Positions 35,471 through 48,390 are shown, numbered from the stretch's first letter. The stretch: 64,000 bases of DNA from Bradysia coprophila (GCF_014529535.1 NW_023503409.1:8494390-8558389); one strand, 5' to 3'. The notes: generated by a model not told the origin, from the sequence alone. Made by a program: numbers and translations.

Positions 35471-35605
35471 TATTGTTGTGAAAACAAAAGTAAACTTCGA
35501 ACGATTGTGTCGCTAGTGTCGGTATTTTAAAATCGAAAATACATCAAAGGCGCGAACCGTGAACTTGACCAACAATTTGAAACAGTTTGCGCTGTATGTG
35601 GCGGT
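35471..35605. promoter_or_regulatory. Shared divergent promoter of TRAPPC2L and VHL
   Basis: The start codons of TRAPPC2L (-) and VHL (+) are separated by only 135 bp, so the promoters of both genes must overlap here unless an unseen 5' untranslated exon lies elsewhere. No TATA box stands out. Confidence 0.55.
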
Positions 35606-36147
35606 ATGGATCTGTTGAGAATTGACCCTAGTTTAAGATCACTACCTTCGCCCGCCGTTTATCTGTACATAGAAAATGAGACTAAACATCAGGTTGACGT
35701 TTATTGGATCGATTTCCATTCGAGATTGATTAAACTGACCACTCTGGAGGTAAGGTCATTAAATCACTAAATTCAATGATGAATCGAACCAACAAAAAAT
35801 TTTCCTTCGAAACTCAGCCATTCAAAGGTACACCAATCAACACGTACGCGCTGCATCCATTTATTTTCATAGATCGTCCAACCGGTCAATTGTTGAACGC
35901 ATTCAGCGAGGCGTACCGCATAAAGAATCGACAGGTGCTATTCGGTCGATCATTGGGTAAACGGGAAAAGGTGTTCATCCAATCGCCGATGAAAAGTCTA
36001 CAGGACATAACTCTGCTGAGCCTATTGAAGCAATTGCAAAATGTTGATGTTGTCGACGAACTGGAAATACCACAGATCTTAAAACGAGACTTGCGAAAAG
36101 TGTTTCGAATTTACGATGAACACAGGAAACGGTTGGAAGAGAGATGA
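35606..36147 (+). CDS. VHL: von Hippel-Lindau protein homologue
   Basis: Two exons, 35606-35749 and 35818-36147, give 157 aa. The beta domain shows PAVYLYIENET, VDVYWIDFHSRLIKLTTLE, INTYALHPFIFIDR and KREKVFIQSP. The alpha domain shows LLKQLQNVDVVDELEIP and LKRDLRKVF. VHL recruits hydroxylated HIF-alpha to a Cul2/Elongin BC ubiquitin ligase. Human VHL has the equivalent LWLDFDGEP, HSYRGHLWLF and QKDLERL segments; the N-terminal acidic repeats of the human protein are absent, as in other insects. The start is set at the first ATG in frame with the beta domain. Confidence 0.9.
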
Positions 36148-36372
36148 CATTATGTGGCCGCAGAAAAATCACGGTGGAATATCTCAAATATTGTTGTGGG
36201 TAACGGCCCTTTTTTTACAAATTTTTAATTCTTGTCAATTGACTGTTTACAATTAGATTAAGCGAACAAACATTTCTGGCGTCTCTTTTTCGTTCAATTT
36301 GACTTTGTGGGTCAGTTGAATTAGATTTTATTTCCAAGGTCTTCGATGTTGTGCAGCCGGTCGGACAATAAT

Positions 36373-36639
36373 ATTGTGACTGGCAACAGGTGTTGGAGTT
36401 GCTCAGTTGTTGTATTTCTTACTTTGCGCGAACCACTTCTTTCCAGGTTCAGTTCTCGTTTGCCGTGTATTCGACTGGGTGTTTCCAGTCAACTTCATGG
36501 CTGTAATTAAAAGACAATTCCTTGTCTCAGTATTGTCAGTCGAATACACGGCATAATAAAGAGCTGAAAAGAAGTTGTTTACACCTCGCGCAAAGTAAGA
36601 AACAACTGAGCAACTCCAACACCTGTTGCCAGTCACAAT
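36373..36639. mobile_element. Inverted-repeat element, about 267 bp
   Basis: ATTGTGACTGGCAACAGGTG and TTGGAGTTGCTCAGTTGTTG are mirrored by CAACTGAGCAACTCCAACAC and CTGTTGCCAGTCACAAT. A second inner pair is CGTGTATTCGACTG / CAGTCGAATACACG. Non-coding. Confidence 0.6.
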
Positions 36640-37070
36640 TGAATCAGATGTTAGGTGAAAAACGTTATAAAAAAGACTCCGGTCAGTGGAAATTTTCATT
36701 GGACTCGATTTCTCTGAAGATTTTATTGACGACGAATAAAGGGACTACTTGCGTGGTATAAGTTATAGGAAACGTATGAACAATGGGGAGGGTGGTAAAA
36801 AAATCTTCGAAAAATGAGGACGGGATTTATGGTCCCTAAGTCAGAAAATAAAAATTGGAATTAAATCAGCGGTTCTAAACGTGCCCAACTGTATTAAACT
36901 AACTAACAACGTCAAAGGTCTCAAATATTGTCGCTACTTTCAAATTCCACGATGGTATTTTCTAAGAAATCTTTCTGTCTGTTGTTAAAGAATCATTAAA
37001 ATTCAATAACTAAAAGTAGCCTCACTCACAGTCACTCCGTGTTGTCTTCGTTTAGTTATACCTTTAACAG

Positions 37071-37196
37071 GGCGTAGATTCTCGTAGCATTCATAATACT
37101 ATGAATTCGTAATTTGACAGTTGCATGTATAAAATCTCATCAGAACTGTCAAGCTACGAATTCTTAAAGTTACGAATGTTACGAGAATCGGCGCCC
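37071..37196. mobile_element. GTTACGAA inverted-repeat MITE, copy 3
   Basis: 126 bp from GGGCGTAGATTCTCGTAGC to GTTACGAGAATCGGCGCCC, the best-preserved member, with inverted CGTAATTTGACAGTT / AACTGTCAAGCTACG inside. Confidence 0.6.
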
Positions 37197-38102
37197 AGAT
37201 GTGTCTGAACAGTACAATAGTAGCGCAGCCTGAGTAAACGGTTGCAAAACAGGAAAAACGCTAGTGAATCCAGCTCGAGACTCAAAATTCAGAGTCTCTG
37301 TCTTTGTTATACTTACCGAAATTAACATAGGCCTTGAAGTCAACTCACAGAAAGAGTAATCTCGTCCCAACTGATGCCTAATTTCGTTCACGATTTTTGT
37401 AGCACACCACAGAAATACTTCTCTCTTTGGGCAATCCTTTCGTGCAGCGATCTTGCATTCGACACCCTCAATCTAAGACACAATTCTTCCAATCAATGGC
37501 CGGATATCTCAAATTCGAGCGCCAATAGCTTAGACTACACTGACTTTATCAATGCTTAAATTGATCCAGACAATTAGTGGGACACAACATAACAACCGAC
37601 AATAAAGTTTGTTGTTAGACGAGCACAATGACGGCGAATCGAAGTGAAATTCGTAAATAAAATTGAATGAACCAAACCGTTAATTTGTATTTCGATAATA
37701 TCAAATCTGTCTGGAACAGGTCATAATTCACTACTAACTCTTCTTATTCTTCTTGTTCTAGTTCAGTATTACAAAGGTTTCTGTTTTGTTTGTCTTCTTG
37801 TAAATTTAGAAATTCAATTTTATTTATCGCACTCAACACTCACTGGAGATTACAAACCAAACTGGCCACTAAATTAGCCCCCCAAAAAACAAAACTGTTT
37901 ATCGTAAGTAAACAAAGTCGATAAAATATCACATTTAGTACTTCCGTTCGAATCGTCTCGTCCCATTTTTTGAATCTCTCGATGACATTTTAATTTCGGT
38001 AAAAATCAAATCGAACAAAATAAACAATTCGAAAAAAAAACCAAAAAAATTGAAAAACTCGCATTTTATAGAATTACTGTTTTCAAATGGGGTTTCAAGG
38101 AA

Positions 38103-41100
38103 TTACGCCACATAATTGTATTGATTTTGGTTGTCTTTATCCCGTTCCATGTAGTCTCGATCGATAAGCGATTCGATGCGTTTCTTCAGATCAGCGGGCT
38201 GTGAATAGGAAAGAGCAAATTTGTCAAAATGTTCCCACGCTCCTGAATCAACAAAACCATCTTACCTTCACCGGAAACGTTAACTGCTTGTAAAGTTCGC
38301 TGATCAACAAGTTATGACTAAGGGTCTTCCTCATTTTCATAATTCTAACTATCGCAGCATCGATCTGATACTGTCGGTCCTGATACACCCGTTCCTCGGT
38401 AGCTTTTTGTTCTTCGGTCTGCGAATAGAAAGTAAATTCATCAGCTCCGAGCTGCAGCGTAACTCCGCAGAGCACAACTTACTGTTTCCTTCATTTGAAT
38501 TTGATTGATTTTGATTCGGAACAATTTGTTGGTAAATTCGTGATTGAAATGGAATTTGTCTTGTTCGTCGACCTCGCGACCCTTCGGCGTTTTCTTTATG
38601 ACACGAGCTTTGCCGCAGGCCAGCGATTGCAGAGTACGTTTCAGTTCGCCTTCCTGAAAGTAAAATTCAAATTTAGGTCTGAGACAGACGCCGATGTTAA
38701 TGCCTTTCCAATTTACCTCAATCAAACAGGCAGCCTTAATTTCATTGAACGTCAGAACGTCATGGTCCGAAAACAGTAACAACACCAGTGCCTGGAACAG
38801 TGAAACCAGAAATTCCTTGGACCCATGCTCGAACCGTGAGGTCAGCACACAAGAACCGAGTGTCGGTTGCCATTGTAATTTTCGGCCGCTGTGCTTAGCC
38901 AGGTAGAACTTGTTGAAAATTGACTGTAATTCGACTAACAGTGGCGGCATTGTCACTTCCATTAACGGATACGTCGGCCAATATCCCATGGTTAAAATGT
39001 GCACAGTTAGGTCGATTTTCGTGTATTCGATGTCAGCATTGGCCATGTGCTGCTTAAACGAAATGTTCATGTCTTTACTCAATTCCATGTCTTTGAACAT
39101 TCCTTCCAATTTCGATGTGAAACCGCCACCGCATTCCTGCTTCAATTTCGACAGCATACTCTTCTCAGCATCGACAGACGCTGATTTACCAACCAGTAAA
39201 CGTTTGGCTAAGTCCTGCAGGATAATTCGCTTGTGAGTAAAAATTTGATTGGAAAACTGCGGTCGGTTACCTTTTTGTAAAACGCTTCGAACACGTCCTT
39301 GCCATGAATGAAACGGAACAGAACCATAATTTTGTCCAAAATTTGTTCCAGCTCCTCTTCGGTGGCTTCTTTATTTCCAGCACGCAGTTTCATGTCAACA
39401 TATTTAGCTGGGAAGGAAAGCAAAGATTTGTAAGTTTCGGAAGTTGAACGTGAACGGATTGTATATTTAGCCCAATCGAATGCTTACCGATCAATTCAGC
39501 CGGCTTGTTCGATCTCTGATTCACAAAGAACTCAAATGCTTCGCGCAACGAATTGAGGAATTTGTCATTGTGATCGAAGCATGAATGTACAATGTTATCC
39601 ATTTTGTCCTTAAAGTCCAGCAAGTCCTGCACCATACTTTTATCCTTTTCCGGATCGATGACAATAGTACGACCTTTCTTCTTGATGTATGTGTTAAAGT
39701 TCAGACATAGTTCGACCGTTCCATTTTTCACGCGACTGAACAACGCATACAACAACGACAAATCACTGAGGCGATTCTCTTCCAGCAAGGAGTCCAAACC
39801 TTTCTGCAAAATGCCAGTTAAATGTTCGGACAACAGCTGCTTTTCGACGGTGAAGATCAATTGATATCTGGAAAGGGAGGAGAATGATCAGGCTGAAGGG
39901 AAACGGTTTCAGTCGAAGACCTACTTGGTAAGTGGATCCAGATAATGCAACAGGCGTTCGTTCTCTTCAGCTAACCGCTTATCGACGTGCTGTAAGTACT
40001 CCGGTACTTCCAATTCTTGCATTTTCTTCTGCCCTTCCGCCTGGTACAGCTGCTTGGTGGCTAATAGGAATTTTTCTTCGAATGCCGTCTGATAAATTTG
40101 CAGATCGGATAACATCCGTAGCAGACTTTTCAACAGTGTTCGATCGACCGTGTCACCGTTACGTTCCTTTTCAATTAACATTAGTAGACCTTCGACGGTT
40201 CGCTTTTGAACAATGTTGTTCACTGCGATGTGGTTTCGGAATAGGTCCAGGCCCATGTCCCTGTGAAATAAAGAGAAAAGAATTTTATGATCGAACATTT
40301 AAACCATTTTCGGTTGAGAACTTTGCAAGCTAAACGCAACATTAGAGTCGCACATAGAAACTAGTCGGCAGCTGTAGTGATAATTATTAGGAGAAAATAT
40401 TTGGGAGTGGAGAACTTTTGACTGCCTTTACTACCAGAAGTATAATGAGAGGAACGTTGGAGAATTTTCTTCATCCTCTTTTGATATCTCAAAGTCGTTA
40501 GATTCACAAGGTGCTTGTGCAATTTCTTAAAGATTAAATTACAAAGCACTTTCAGCGACAGTGACGACAGTTTACGATTCTCACGAATGGTAACGTCTAC
40601 GAAAACTTTAAGCAAAAATATCCACAATTGCAATGACACCAGGGCCTATTTTTTAGAAACATGTTTCTAAAAGTTTCTTAAGTTTCTCAAATGTTTTTCA
40701 AAGTTTCTAAAGTTTCTCAAAAGTTTCTGAAAAGTTTCTCGAATTTTTTCTTGAGAAATTTTAGAAACATTTTTAGAAACTTTAGAAACTTTGAAAAACA
40801 TTTGAGAAACTTAAGAAACTTTTAGAAACATGTTTCTAAAAAATAGGCCCTGAATGACACTGTGTGCTTACTGACACCTGTCAACACCTGTTGTTGAAAC
40901 TTTGGCCAGACCACCTGTTTCCCACAAATTAACCCGTCCCATTACTGCATAGACTCAACTTACTCTAAAAAAATAGAAATCCCGCAAATCTTACCATATC
41001 GAATGAACGGTCGGATTCTGTAGCACATAAGTACGGTCTAGGAATAGAAAAATACTGCGAATCATGAGCATTTGTTGACAGTGAGCTAACCAACAGTCAT

Positions 41101-42181
41101 CCATTTTCTTCAGATAAACCTAACGAAAAAGAAGACAATTTTCCATTTGAAACATTCACACAACGTCACCGTCGTCGTCGTCGTCAGCCACACAATTTCA
41201 CTTGAACATACCAATTTGTCCATGCTGTCAGCAAAGAAAATTTTAATATTCGATTTGACGTGTGTTTCAGTGAGGGCCGTTAATTTTGAATAAATCTGCG
41301 AATCCATCTTATGACTGCACATATTCTCCACGGCTTGATACAGTTCTTCCAGCGAATATGCGATTGATTTTGATGTTTGGATTGCTACGACGGCTTCTTG
41401 AAGTTTGTCCCAAGTGTTCTCCTGATAGTTATCGGGAAGTGTTGGTTTGGCTGAAACAAAACATTTTATTGTCATTTAAGGTCGAGTCAGTTGATAAGAT
41501 AACTAAAATCAAAAAGGAAAATTTCACGAAATTTTTACAAAAATTGGAAATTCTGTTTAACAGAATGCCCTCGAAGATGTAAACGCAATTCACGAACTCG
41601 CGGTTCCGAGTTATTTTTAAAGAAACGGTACCCTTCAAACAACAGCGAAAGCAAAGTGGAAAAAACCGAAAAAGTGACAGAAAATACAATTCGATGAATA
41701 TTTTGCTTAAAAAATGAGGTTATGTCGGTCGAGGTCGATCCAAAATAAGTTAAATCCACTAACAAACCTAAATCCATAATTTTAATGTAAACAAAATCCG
41801 ATACAATCAATTGCCAAAAGGGTCCGAAGGCGCTGCTCTTTATGTAAATAACTGACGCAATGGTTTAATGACGACATTGAACTTACTTTTGAAATTCTTA
41901 ATGACCAATTTTCGAATATCGCCAGGCTTTGACGAATTATTTACTGGAACTTTGGTGGATCCGGAATTGGCCGTCAATGCGGAAAAATTGGCTCTCCGTT
42001 CGCCTGCCATATTAATGTCCTCGTCCATCGTGTGTTTTTTTAACTTTGTTGCAGCACCTCGTAAACTACTGTGATGGCCAGGTGACAGAACTCTCTTTCG
42101 TGTATTGACTGATTGGCTCGAATCGAAGCTGTGATGATTTTCATCCGCTTGATTAACTCGCACTTCCGATTCGCTAGACAT
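38103..42181 (-). CDS. Cul4: Cullin-4
   Basis: Ten exons: 41887-42181, 41212-41450, 40995-41119, 39925-40260, 39488-39867, 39271-39407, 38717-39214, 38483-38653, 38266-38418, 38103-38198; 809 aa (fly Cul4 about 820). Key segments: [98 protein letters not shown], the winged-helix part with the neddylation site IVRIMKMRK (Lys about 755), and the C-terminal [22 protein letters not shown]4 is the scaffold of CRL4 ubiquitin ligases, binding DDB1 at the N-terminus and Rbx1 at the C-terminus, with roles in DNA repair, replication licensing and chromatin. IKNF...PDNY and the YVA end distinguish it from CUL1-3. The intron 40261-40994 carries a hAT-like palindrome. Confidence 0.96.
40640..40852. mobile_element. 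CAGGGCCTATTTT-ended hAT-like palindrome, duplication AATGACAC
   Basis: In a Cul4 intron. The ends CAGGGCCTATTTTTTAGAAA and TTTCTAAAAAATAGGCCCTG are perfect inverted repeats. AATGACAC abuts both sides (40632-40639 and 40853-40860). The whole interior is built from AGTTTCT / AGAAACT words, giving a near-perfect palindrome. 213 bp, non-coding; it looks young. Confidence 0.9.
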
Positions 42182-42424
42182 AGACGGGCATTTCTTGCGC
42201 AATTATTTTTGACAAATAATATTCCCGTTTTCGATTGAAATTCTTTTATTTCATGAATAATATGTTGCAACTGTGTATCTTTACGCTTTTATATTATATT
42301 ACCGAAATAACAACATGGTCGTTTAGAACAGGCGAGCAGTGAGCAGTCACCACCTTAGTTCGATTATTTTTCAGATGGCGGTATCTAGTCGCAAAAGTCT
42401 GAAAAATTATAGAGTGTTATGATG

Positions 42425-43065
42425 AAAGAGATAGAAATATTTTGACAAGTACCCAAGGCAACTTATAATAAACTGGTCTTCGGTCCTCTCGCTCTCAACG
42501 TAACACGTTGAAAGAGAAAGCAATATTTTGACAAGTACCCCAAGGCAAGTTAAATTAACTAGTCTTCGGGTCTCTCGCTCTGATCATAACAGTCTATAGA
42601 GTGTTAAGTGTCCACTCCACTCAACAAAAAGTATTCCGTGAGAGAGCTGTGAGAGAGCGAGCTGTCAAATAAACAAAGAAAAAATTCAATTTTGTCTCTC
42701 ACACGGAGTACTTTTTAGGTAAGTGGAAACTAAGCATTATGATGAAAGAGAAAGAAATATTTTGACAAGTACCCCAAGACAACTTATAATAGACTGGTCT
42801 TCGGTCCTATAGCTCTCGTAACATGTTGAAAGAGAAAGGAATACCAAGGCAAACTATAATTAACTAGTCTTCGGTTCTATAGAGTGTTATGATGAAAGAG
42901 AAGAAGATATTTTGACAAGTACCCCAAGGCAAGTTAAAATAAACTGGTCTTCTGTCCTCTCGCTTTCAACGTATCACGTTGAAAGAGAAGCAAATAATTT
43001 GACAAGGACCCCAAGGCAAGTTATAATAACTAGTCTTCGGTTTTCTCGCTCTGATCATAACAGTC
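42425..43065. repeat. Degenerate tandem array (GAAAGAGAAAG...TTTTGACAAGTACCCCAAGG)
   Basis: At least five partial units share TATTTTGACAAGTACCCCAA followed by GGCAAGTTA and CTAGTCTTCGG (or CTGGTCTTCGG); they begin near 42425, 42510, 42745, 42895 and 42985. A small hairpin (GTATTCCGTGAGAGAG against CTCTCACACGGAGTAC, 42607-42735) is inserted among them. Spacing is irregular, so it is not a clean satellite. Confidence 0.6.
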
Positions 43066-43078
43066 TATCGCTCTGATC

Positions 43079-43262
43079 CAGAGAGATGCTAATATGACGA
43101 CTGGGTCGTTTCGACGGTAGAGGGAATATGTCGAATGACAGGTGGGTTTTTGAGAGAGAATTCAATACATTTTCTCTCAACCAATTTCAAAATCATTCGA
43201 CATATTCCTCTATCCGTCGAAACGACCCAGTCGTCATATTAGCAATTCTCTGCTCTGTCATA
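43079..43262. mobile_element. Inverted-repeat element
   Basis: CAGAGAGATGCTAATATGAC, GACTGGGTCGTTTCGACGG and GAATATGTCGAATGA are mirrored by TCGACATATTC, CCGTCGAAACGACCCAGTC and GTCATATTAGCAATTCTCTG. Arms of about 57 bp; inner sequence is also partly inverted (GAGAGAGAATTC / TTTTCTCTC). Confidence 0.65.
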
Positions 43263-43574
43263 ACAGTCTATGACTTGACAACTGTTCGAGAAGAAAGGTC
43301 GACAATAGGTTGTTCTTGAGGGAAATGACAGTTCTATGAATTAGTAACTGGTAGGTATGAGTTGTAACAATTATTTTCAAAGACATAGATTACGGTTAGT
43401 CCTTCAAGCCTAAAGTCTAAGCGCCCTAATTTTGAAACTGTCATTCCTGTAATGCGCACAGCTCCCTCTATTAGCCGCGAGATCCTATCGTCCATATTGT
43501 TTTACCCAGACACACGCTACCTGTCATTAAATCTAAAAACTAAAAAATAATATTGATAGAGAGGAAGCGACAAA

Positions 43575-46500
43575 ATGTTATTAAAATATTTGCTTTGGCT
43601 TTTCTTTATTAATTACTGCAAAGGTAGCTATTTTTATTGAATCTCTGTGCATATTGTTGTTTGTTGTTCGTTTTGGGAATGGAAGTTTCGACGATATAGT
43701 GACTGAAAATCGAAAATTTTCCCAATCAATGACAGAAAGTGTAGCCCGTCAATCGACGTTTTTTTTCTCTTCATTTTTTTTATTTTTGTTTTAAAATCAA
43801 TTTATGTGTGTACATTATCAGATCAGTTTACGATTGTGATTTTTGTGTTGGGCGAACCGTCTTTGATTTGATTCAGTGATGAATGAATGAAAATAAAACC
43901 TTTTTTCCAGATAACAAAAATAATAATAGACTCACTGATATATTTAAGTACTATCAGCGACATAACATGCACTATATATATAAATAACACACAATAATAT
44001 ACACAACACACTCTGCACATACCTATGTTATACACAATGTACGTTTTTGTAATAATTGTCAAAAATTTTCGATAAAAATAGGTGAAATAAATGGAAGGCT
44101 CCTCGATGAAAACGAAGAAAATATGGATCTCGATTCGTCGCATGATCATCCATCGATAGGACGGGATCTGAATCTGGCACAGAATTCAATTCATCAATCA
44201 CATCCCAGGTAAGTTTTGGCTCGTTTGACAATATTGTTTGCGTAACTTCCATTTCGTATACGAAGCTACTGCAGTAATGTGTATAATAACGCTAAAAACC
44301 CTTTATTACGCTTTAAATCTAAAATTTTAATTTCCTAACGCTACCAAACGTAATTTAAGGAGACATTCGAAATCGAATCGGAGAATTAAAAAGAGGTAAA
44401 TTTTGCTTGTAATGTCCTCGATGCACTGTGTTCGTTTGTATTATTTTGTTTGAGGGTGGTAACGAATGATCGTGCTTTCGTTCATTAAGGGCTCCTACTC
44501 TCCGAATTGAGAGTTTTTTTTTGTTATTAATTCAGTTTCTATTGAAACGAGACATCAACGTTGATGGATTAGGCGTCGATAATAACCTTTCAAATGGCTA
44601 TAATATTTGAGATCTTTAATTAAAATCATAAAGACATCAATTTACAGATCTGAAAGTCCAAATTTCCATATGTTTGTAGTGCTGTCCTTTTGTGTTGTTA
44701 TTGTTGGACAGGATCAATTTATGTTCTTGGTAAATTCATTTACCGAATTTACTCAAATTTACCAAAAATTACACAAAATTCACCGAATTTACCTTAAATT
44801 TTGGTCGAATTTGCTGAATAATTTCGTCACATTTTCGGTAATTTTTGGTAGGATTCAGTCAATTTGGTAAATGTACTTTACCAATAAAAGCCCTGTCACA
44901 GGAAAGGTAAATAATGAGCAATACCCGCATTTCTGCAATCACCAAAGCTTATCAAACCGAATTATTGATTATCAATAAAATTGATCCTTCCGAATTGAAG
45001 TCGGGTTTTTGTTTGTTGCGAATAGTGTTGTCCAGTGTCCACCTAAATCAGTCCACCAAAATTTTTAAACTGAGTTTCCTGATCGTGTGAGTAACGCATT
45101 TCATTTGTGGTGTTTTTGAGTTAGTGTACCTGTATCTGAGAAGTTTGCGACATATAATCCCATGATTTACTACGAAAAATGCTAAGAATCGAAGGTCATT
45201 GATTAAATGAAGTCGTGAAAGTGTCGTTATTAGGAAGTTAGGTTCGAAGTATTAAACCTAACTAGGCAAGACACAGTAGAAATACAAGATCTTAAGCAAT
45301 CCAAAATATTTTCAAATTTTTGACAATTGTTTCCACGACACAGGAAACTCCGTATTCAACGAGTCTTGATCAATTAATAACCTTGCAACCCTGCTCTTTA
45401 ACTAATTCGGTTTCGTTACAAATTCGCTTAGGTATAAATGTCATTCATGCGAGCCACCAGATTGCCGAAATTCCGTCAGTGGAATGCATATGTGCCAGAA
45501 TGCAATCCAGGTAATTAGCAACGATTCCTCCCATATTTGAAGCAATAATTTGAAATGAAAATATTTCAAGTGCTGGAAATCGAGAGTCCGTGATGCCTAT
45601 GGTGTGGAACGAGTTTCCAGAGGATGTACAGTGTCGCACGATCATTTGCTGCTGGTTTGTAATCAAAACAGTAACAACAACATTGGTGGACCACGAAAAC
45701 GACATACCTACGGACAGTACAACATCGAATGCTGTACTGGTGACTATTGTAACAGCGGAAGTAAGAATTGCAAATTGACTCGCCCAAATTTATGTGTGCA
45801 AACTTACCCTTTCGTTTATTTTCAGGCTTCCCCGAACTGCCACCGATCATTTATACAAGTTCGTTAAACGATGACAAATTGTTGCCAACAGCACACACTA
45901 ATAAGACGCCTAATTCACATTTCAGACGAAATCGACACATCAAGCGGCTACTTTCTTAAATTATCGTTTGCCATATTCGGACCCGTCTTTATCATTGGCG
46001 GCCTAGCCGTTTTGGTTATCATTTTTATGCGAAAAAATCATCAAAAACGATTGCTAGCTACCCGAAGCAAACAGGATCCTGATACATACTATGGAAGTGA
46101 CGATTTTAGAGCGACAAGTGCTGGCGACAGTACACTAAGGGTATGCTAATATTGCACTTTGTCATTTAGATTCCTTTTAATGATTTGCTTTGAAAATCGT
46201 AGGAAGTGTTCCAACATTCTGTGACATCTGGTTCGGGTGGTGGTCTGCCGCTATTGATTCAACGAACGCTTTCGAAACAAGTTTCGTTGGTGGAATGCAT
46301 AGGTAAAGGACGTTACGGCGAAGTGTGGAAAGGCGTCTGGCATGGTGAGCATGTCGCCGTGAAAATATTTTTTACGCGTGACGAACAATCGTGGAAGAGA
46401 GAAACTGAAATTTACAGTACGGTTCTGTTGCGCCATGAAAACATTTTGGGCTATGTCGGATCCGATATGACGTCCCGGAATTCGTGCACACAGCTCTGGT

Positions 46501-47372
46501 TGTTAACGCATTTCTATCCACTGGGTTCATTGTTCGATCATTTGAATCGTACCGCCTTGAGCCATTACGATATGGTGAACATTTGCCTGTCGATAGCAAA
46601 TGGTTTGGTGCATCTGCATACGGAAATACACGGTACGGAGGGTAAGCCAGCTATAGCGCATCGCGATTTAAAATCAAAAAATATTTTGGTCCGAATCAAC
46701 GGCACTTGCGTCATTGCTGATTTTGGTTTGGCTGTGCTGCATACTCAATCGACCGGAAAAATTGATCTGGGTACGAATCCGAAGGTCGGAACGAAACGGT
46801 ATATGGCACCGGAAGTGTTAGATGAATCGTGAGTCCATTGATTGCTTAATCGAATTCTTTTGCTTTAACGAACTGACTTCCGTTTACAGCATAAATTTGG
46901 AATGCTTTGAAGCGCTCCGTCGCGCAGACATCTATGCCTTAGGTCTAATATTTTGGGAAGTGTGCCGCCGTACCGTATCGTCTGGTATCGCCGAAGAGTA
47001 TAAGATTCCGTATTACGATGTTGTACCATCTGATCCGAGCTTTGAAGATATGCGCAAAGTCGTCTGTACCGATAACTACAGACCGTCGATACCGAACCGG
47101 TGGAGTTCAGATCAGGTGAGCAAAACGAACTTCTTTTTTATTCCATGTGGACTGGGCCGAGCGAACTGGAAGCCTCCCTGGAAGCATGATGATGAATTTG
47201 ATGTGATTTTTGTTTGCAGATTTTATCTGGCATGGCCAAATTGATGCGAGAATGTTGGCACCAAAATCCGAATGTAAGACTGTCCGTATTAAGAATCAAG
47301 AAAACAATACAAAAACTGTCCGCTTCCGATCACAAAGTGCAGTTAATCTACGATGATGAGGTTTGTGTTTGA
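43575..47372 (+). CDS. sax: BMP type I receptor, saxophone / ALK1-ALK2 class
   Basis: Nine exons: 43575-43623, 44082-44208, 45432-45510, 45571-45760, 45826-45858, 45926-46140, 46203-46828, 46890-47115, 47220-47372; 565 aa (fly Sax about 570). Signal peptide [16 protein letters not shown]; Cys-rich activin-receptor ectodomain ([11 protein letters not shown], then the [10 protein letters not shown] cysteine box); one membrane helix (about 170-192, [20 protein letters not shown]); GS box TSGSGGGLP (about 239); kinase with [13 protein letters not shown] (Lys about 285), [14 protein letters not shown] and [14 protein letters not shown]. The L45-loop region [11 protein letters not shown] and [13 protein letters not shown] point to the saxophone/ALK1-2 branch rather than thickveins or baboon. 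It phosphorylates Mad-type Smads after BMP binding. The ectodomain exons are small and separated by introns up to 1.2 kb; the exon 5 donor GTTCGT is weak and that junction is the least certain. The last codons could be trimmed if GAG-GTTTGT is used as a donor. Confidence 0.93.
44709..44895. repeat. Possible CAGGGC-ended element in sax intron 2
   Basis: The right end in reverse complement reads CAGGGCTTTTATTGGTAAAG. The interior is a run of ATTTACC / GGTAAATT words. The left end (CAGGATCAATTTATG) is a poor match and no 8-bp duplication is visible, so this is a decayed or truncated member. Confidence 0.45.
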
Positions 47373-47930
47373 AATTCAGTTTGTTTTTCAATTTTTTGTT
47401 TCAAATTCTTATTGGATAGCAAATCACGGCCGATTCTTTACATTTTTAAAAGTTTAATTATTTTTCTTTTTAAATTTTAATCCAATTGAGACTTATATCG
47501 TGAGAATTAAATATTTCAATTTTTACAAAAAAAATATTATTTTAAGAGACACACAACTGATTACGTTGTTTGTGTGTATCGAAAAGATTGAAGAAGGATA
47601 ATATTGTGAACGTTTTGAAATATGTGACCCCATACTCATCGTATTGTATAAACAAACAAACAAACAAACTAAGAGCAACGGAAGTATTCATCATCACACA
47701 TTATAATTGTTTTGGCAAAGACCAGAGTAAATCTTTGATGAAATTACTATTTTATTACGTAAATATAATTGATGACTAACGCTATGTCTGTTCGCAGACG
47801 ATTTAGAAGAGAAAGTAACCATTCACTAGGGATCGTTGATGCAATTGAAACATATTTTATAGAATCAATGAAAGTACCAAATGATTGTAGGACCTTGGGG
47901 AGCATCAACGGAAAAACCTATTGACAGAGT

Positions 47931-48053
47931 CAGGGCTTGTTTTAAAGAATTCGGAAAAACTGGAGAAAAAGTCCGAAAAAATTCTGAAATTTTTCGAATC
48001 TGTTCAGAATTTGCAGAGTTTTTCATTATGAAAATTCTCTAAAATAAACCCTG
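47931..48053. mobile_element. CAGGGCTTGTTTT-ended hAT-like element
   Basis: Starts CAGGGCTTGTTTTAAAGAAT and ends ATTCTCTAAAATAAACCCTG. Flanks GACAGAGT and GATAGAGG agree at 6 of 8 bases, a probable decayed duplication. The interior is AATTCGGAAAA / GAAATTTTTCG-type words, closest to the member at 10883-11053. Confidence 0.65.
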
Positions 48054-48390
48054 GATAGAGGCTTTGTGCTGTGAATAAGTGCCCAGAATGTAAAATAAAA
48101 TTTTGAAATCCTACTCTTCGCTGGAAATAGCGATTTGAAAATGTCACAAATATGGTATTGACACTCGTCTTTCACTGGAACAATTTTGGTGTTTCACTAG
48201 TGCTTGAGGCGTTTTTTAAATGACAGTGGCAGATACCAACAGAGCAGACAGTGTTACCTTGATTTTCTAATTTTCTTTAGCATAGTCAAGCTATATGTGG
48301 GGCAAATTCCTAGCAAATTCCCTCCAATTCCATCTGCCTTTGATGGTCTTGGGTTTTCCTAAAAACGGGAGCCATGCATGGAACTTACAG

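Larger units (their letters stand above)
36148..38102. other. Gap between VHL and CUL4 with inverted-repeat elements
   Basis: Both neighbours end towards this gap, so it holds their 3' ends. An inverted-repeat element (36373-36639) and a GTTACGAA MITE (37071-37196) are present. Small open frames at 37179-37391 and 37374-37559 have no recognisable content. Confidence 0.5.
42182..43574. other. Repeat-rich spacer between Cul4 and the BMP receptor
   Basis: The two genes are divergent, so this holds both promoters. It contains a degenerate tandem array (42425-43065) and an inverted-repeat element (43079-43262). No gene seen. Confidence 0.5.
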
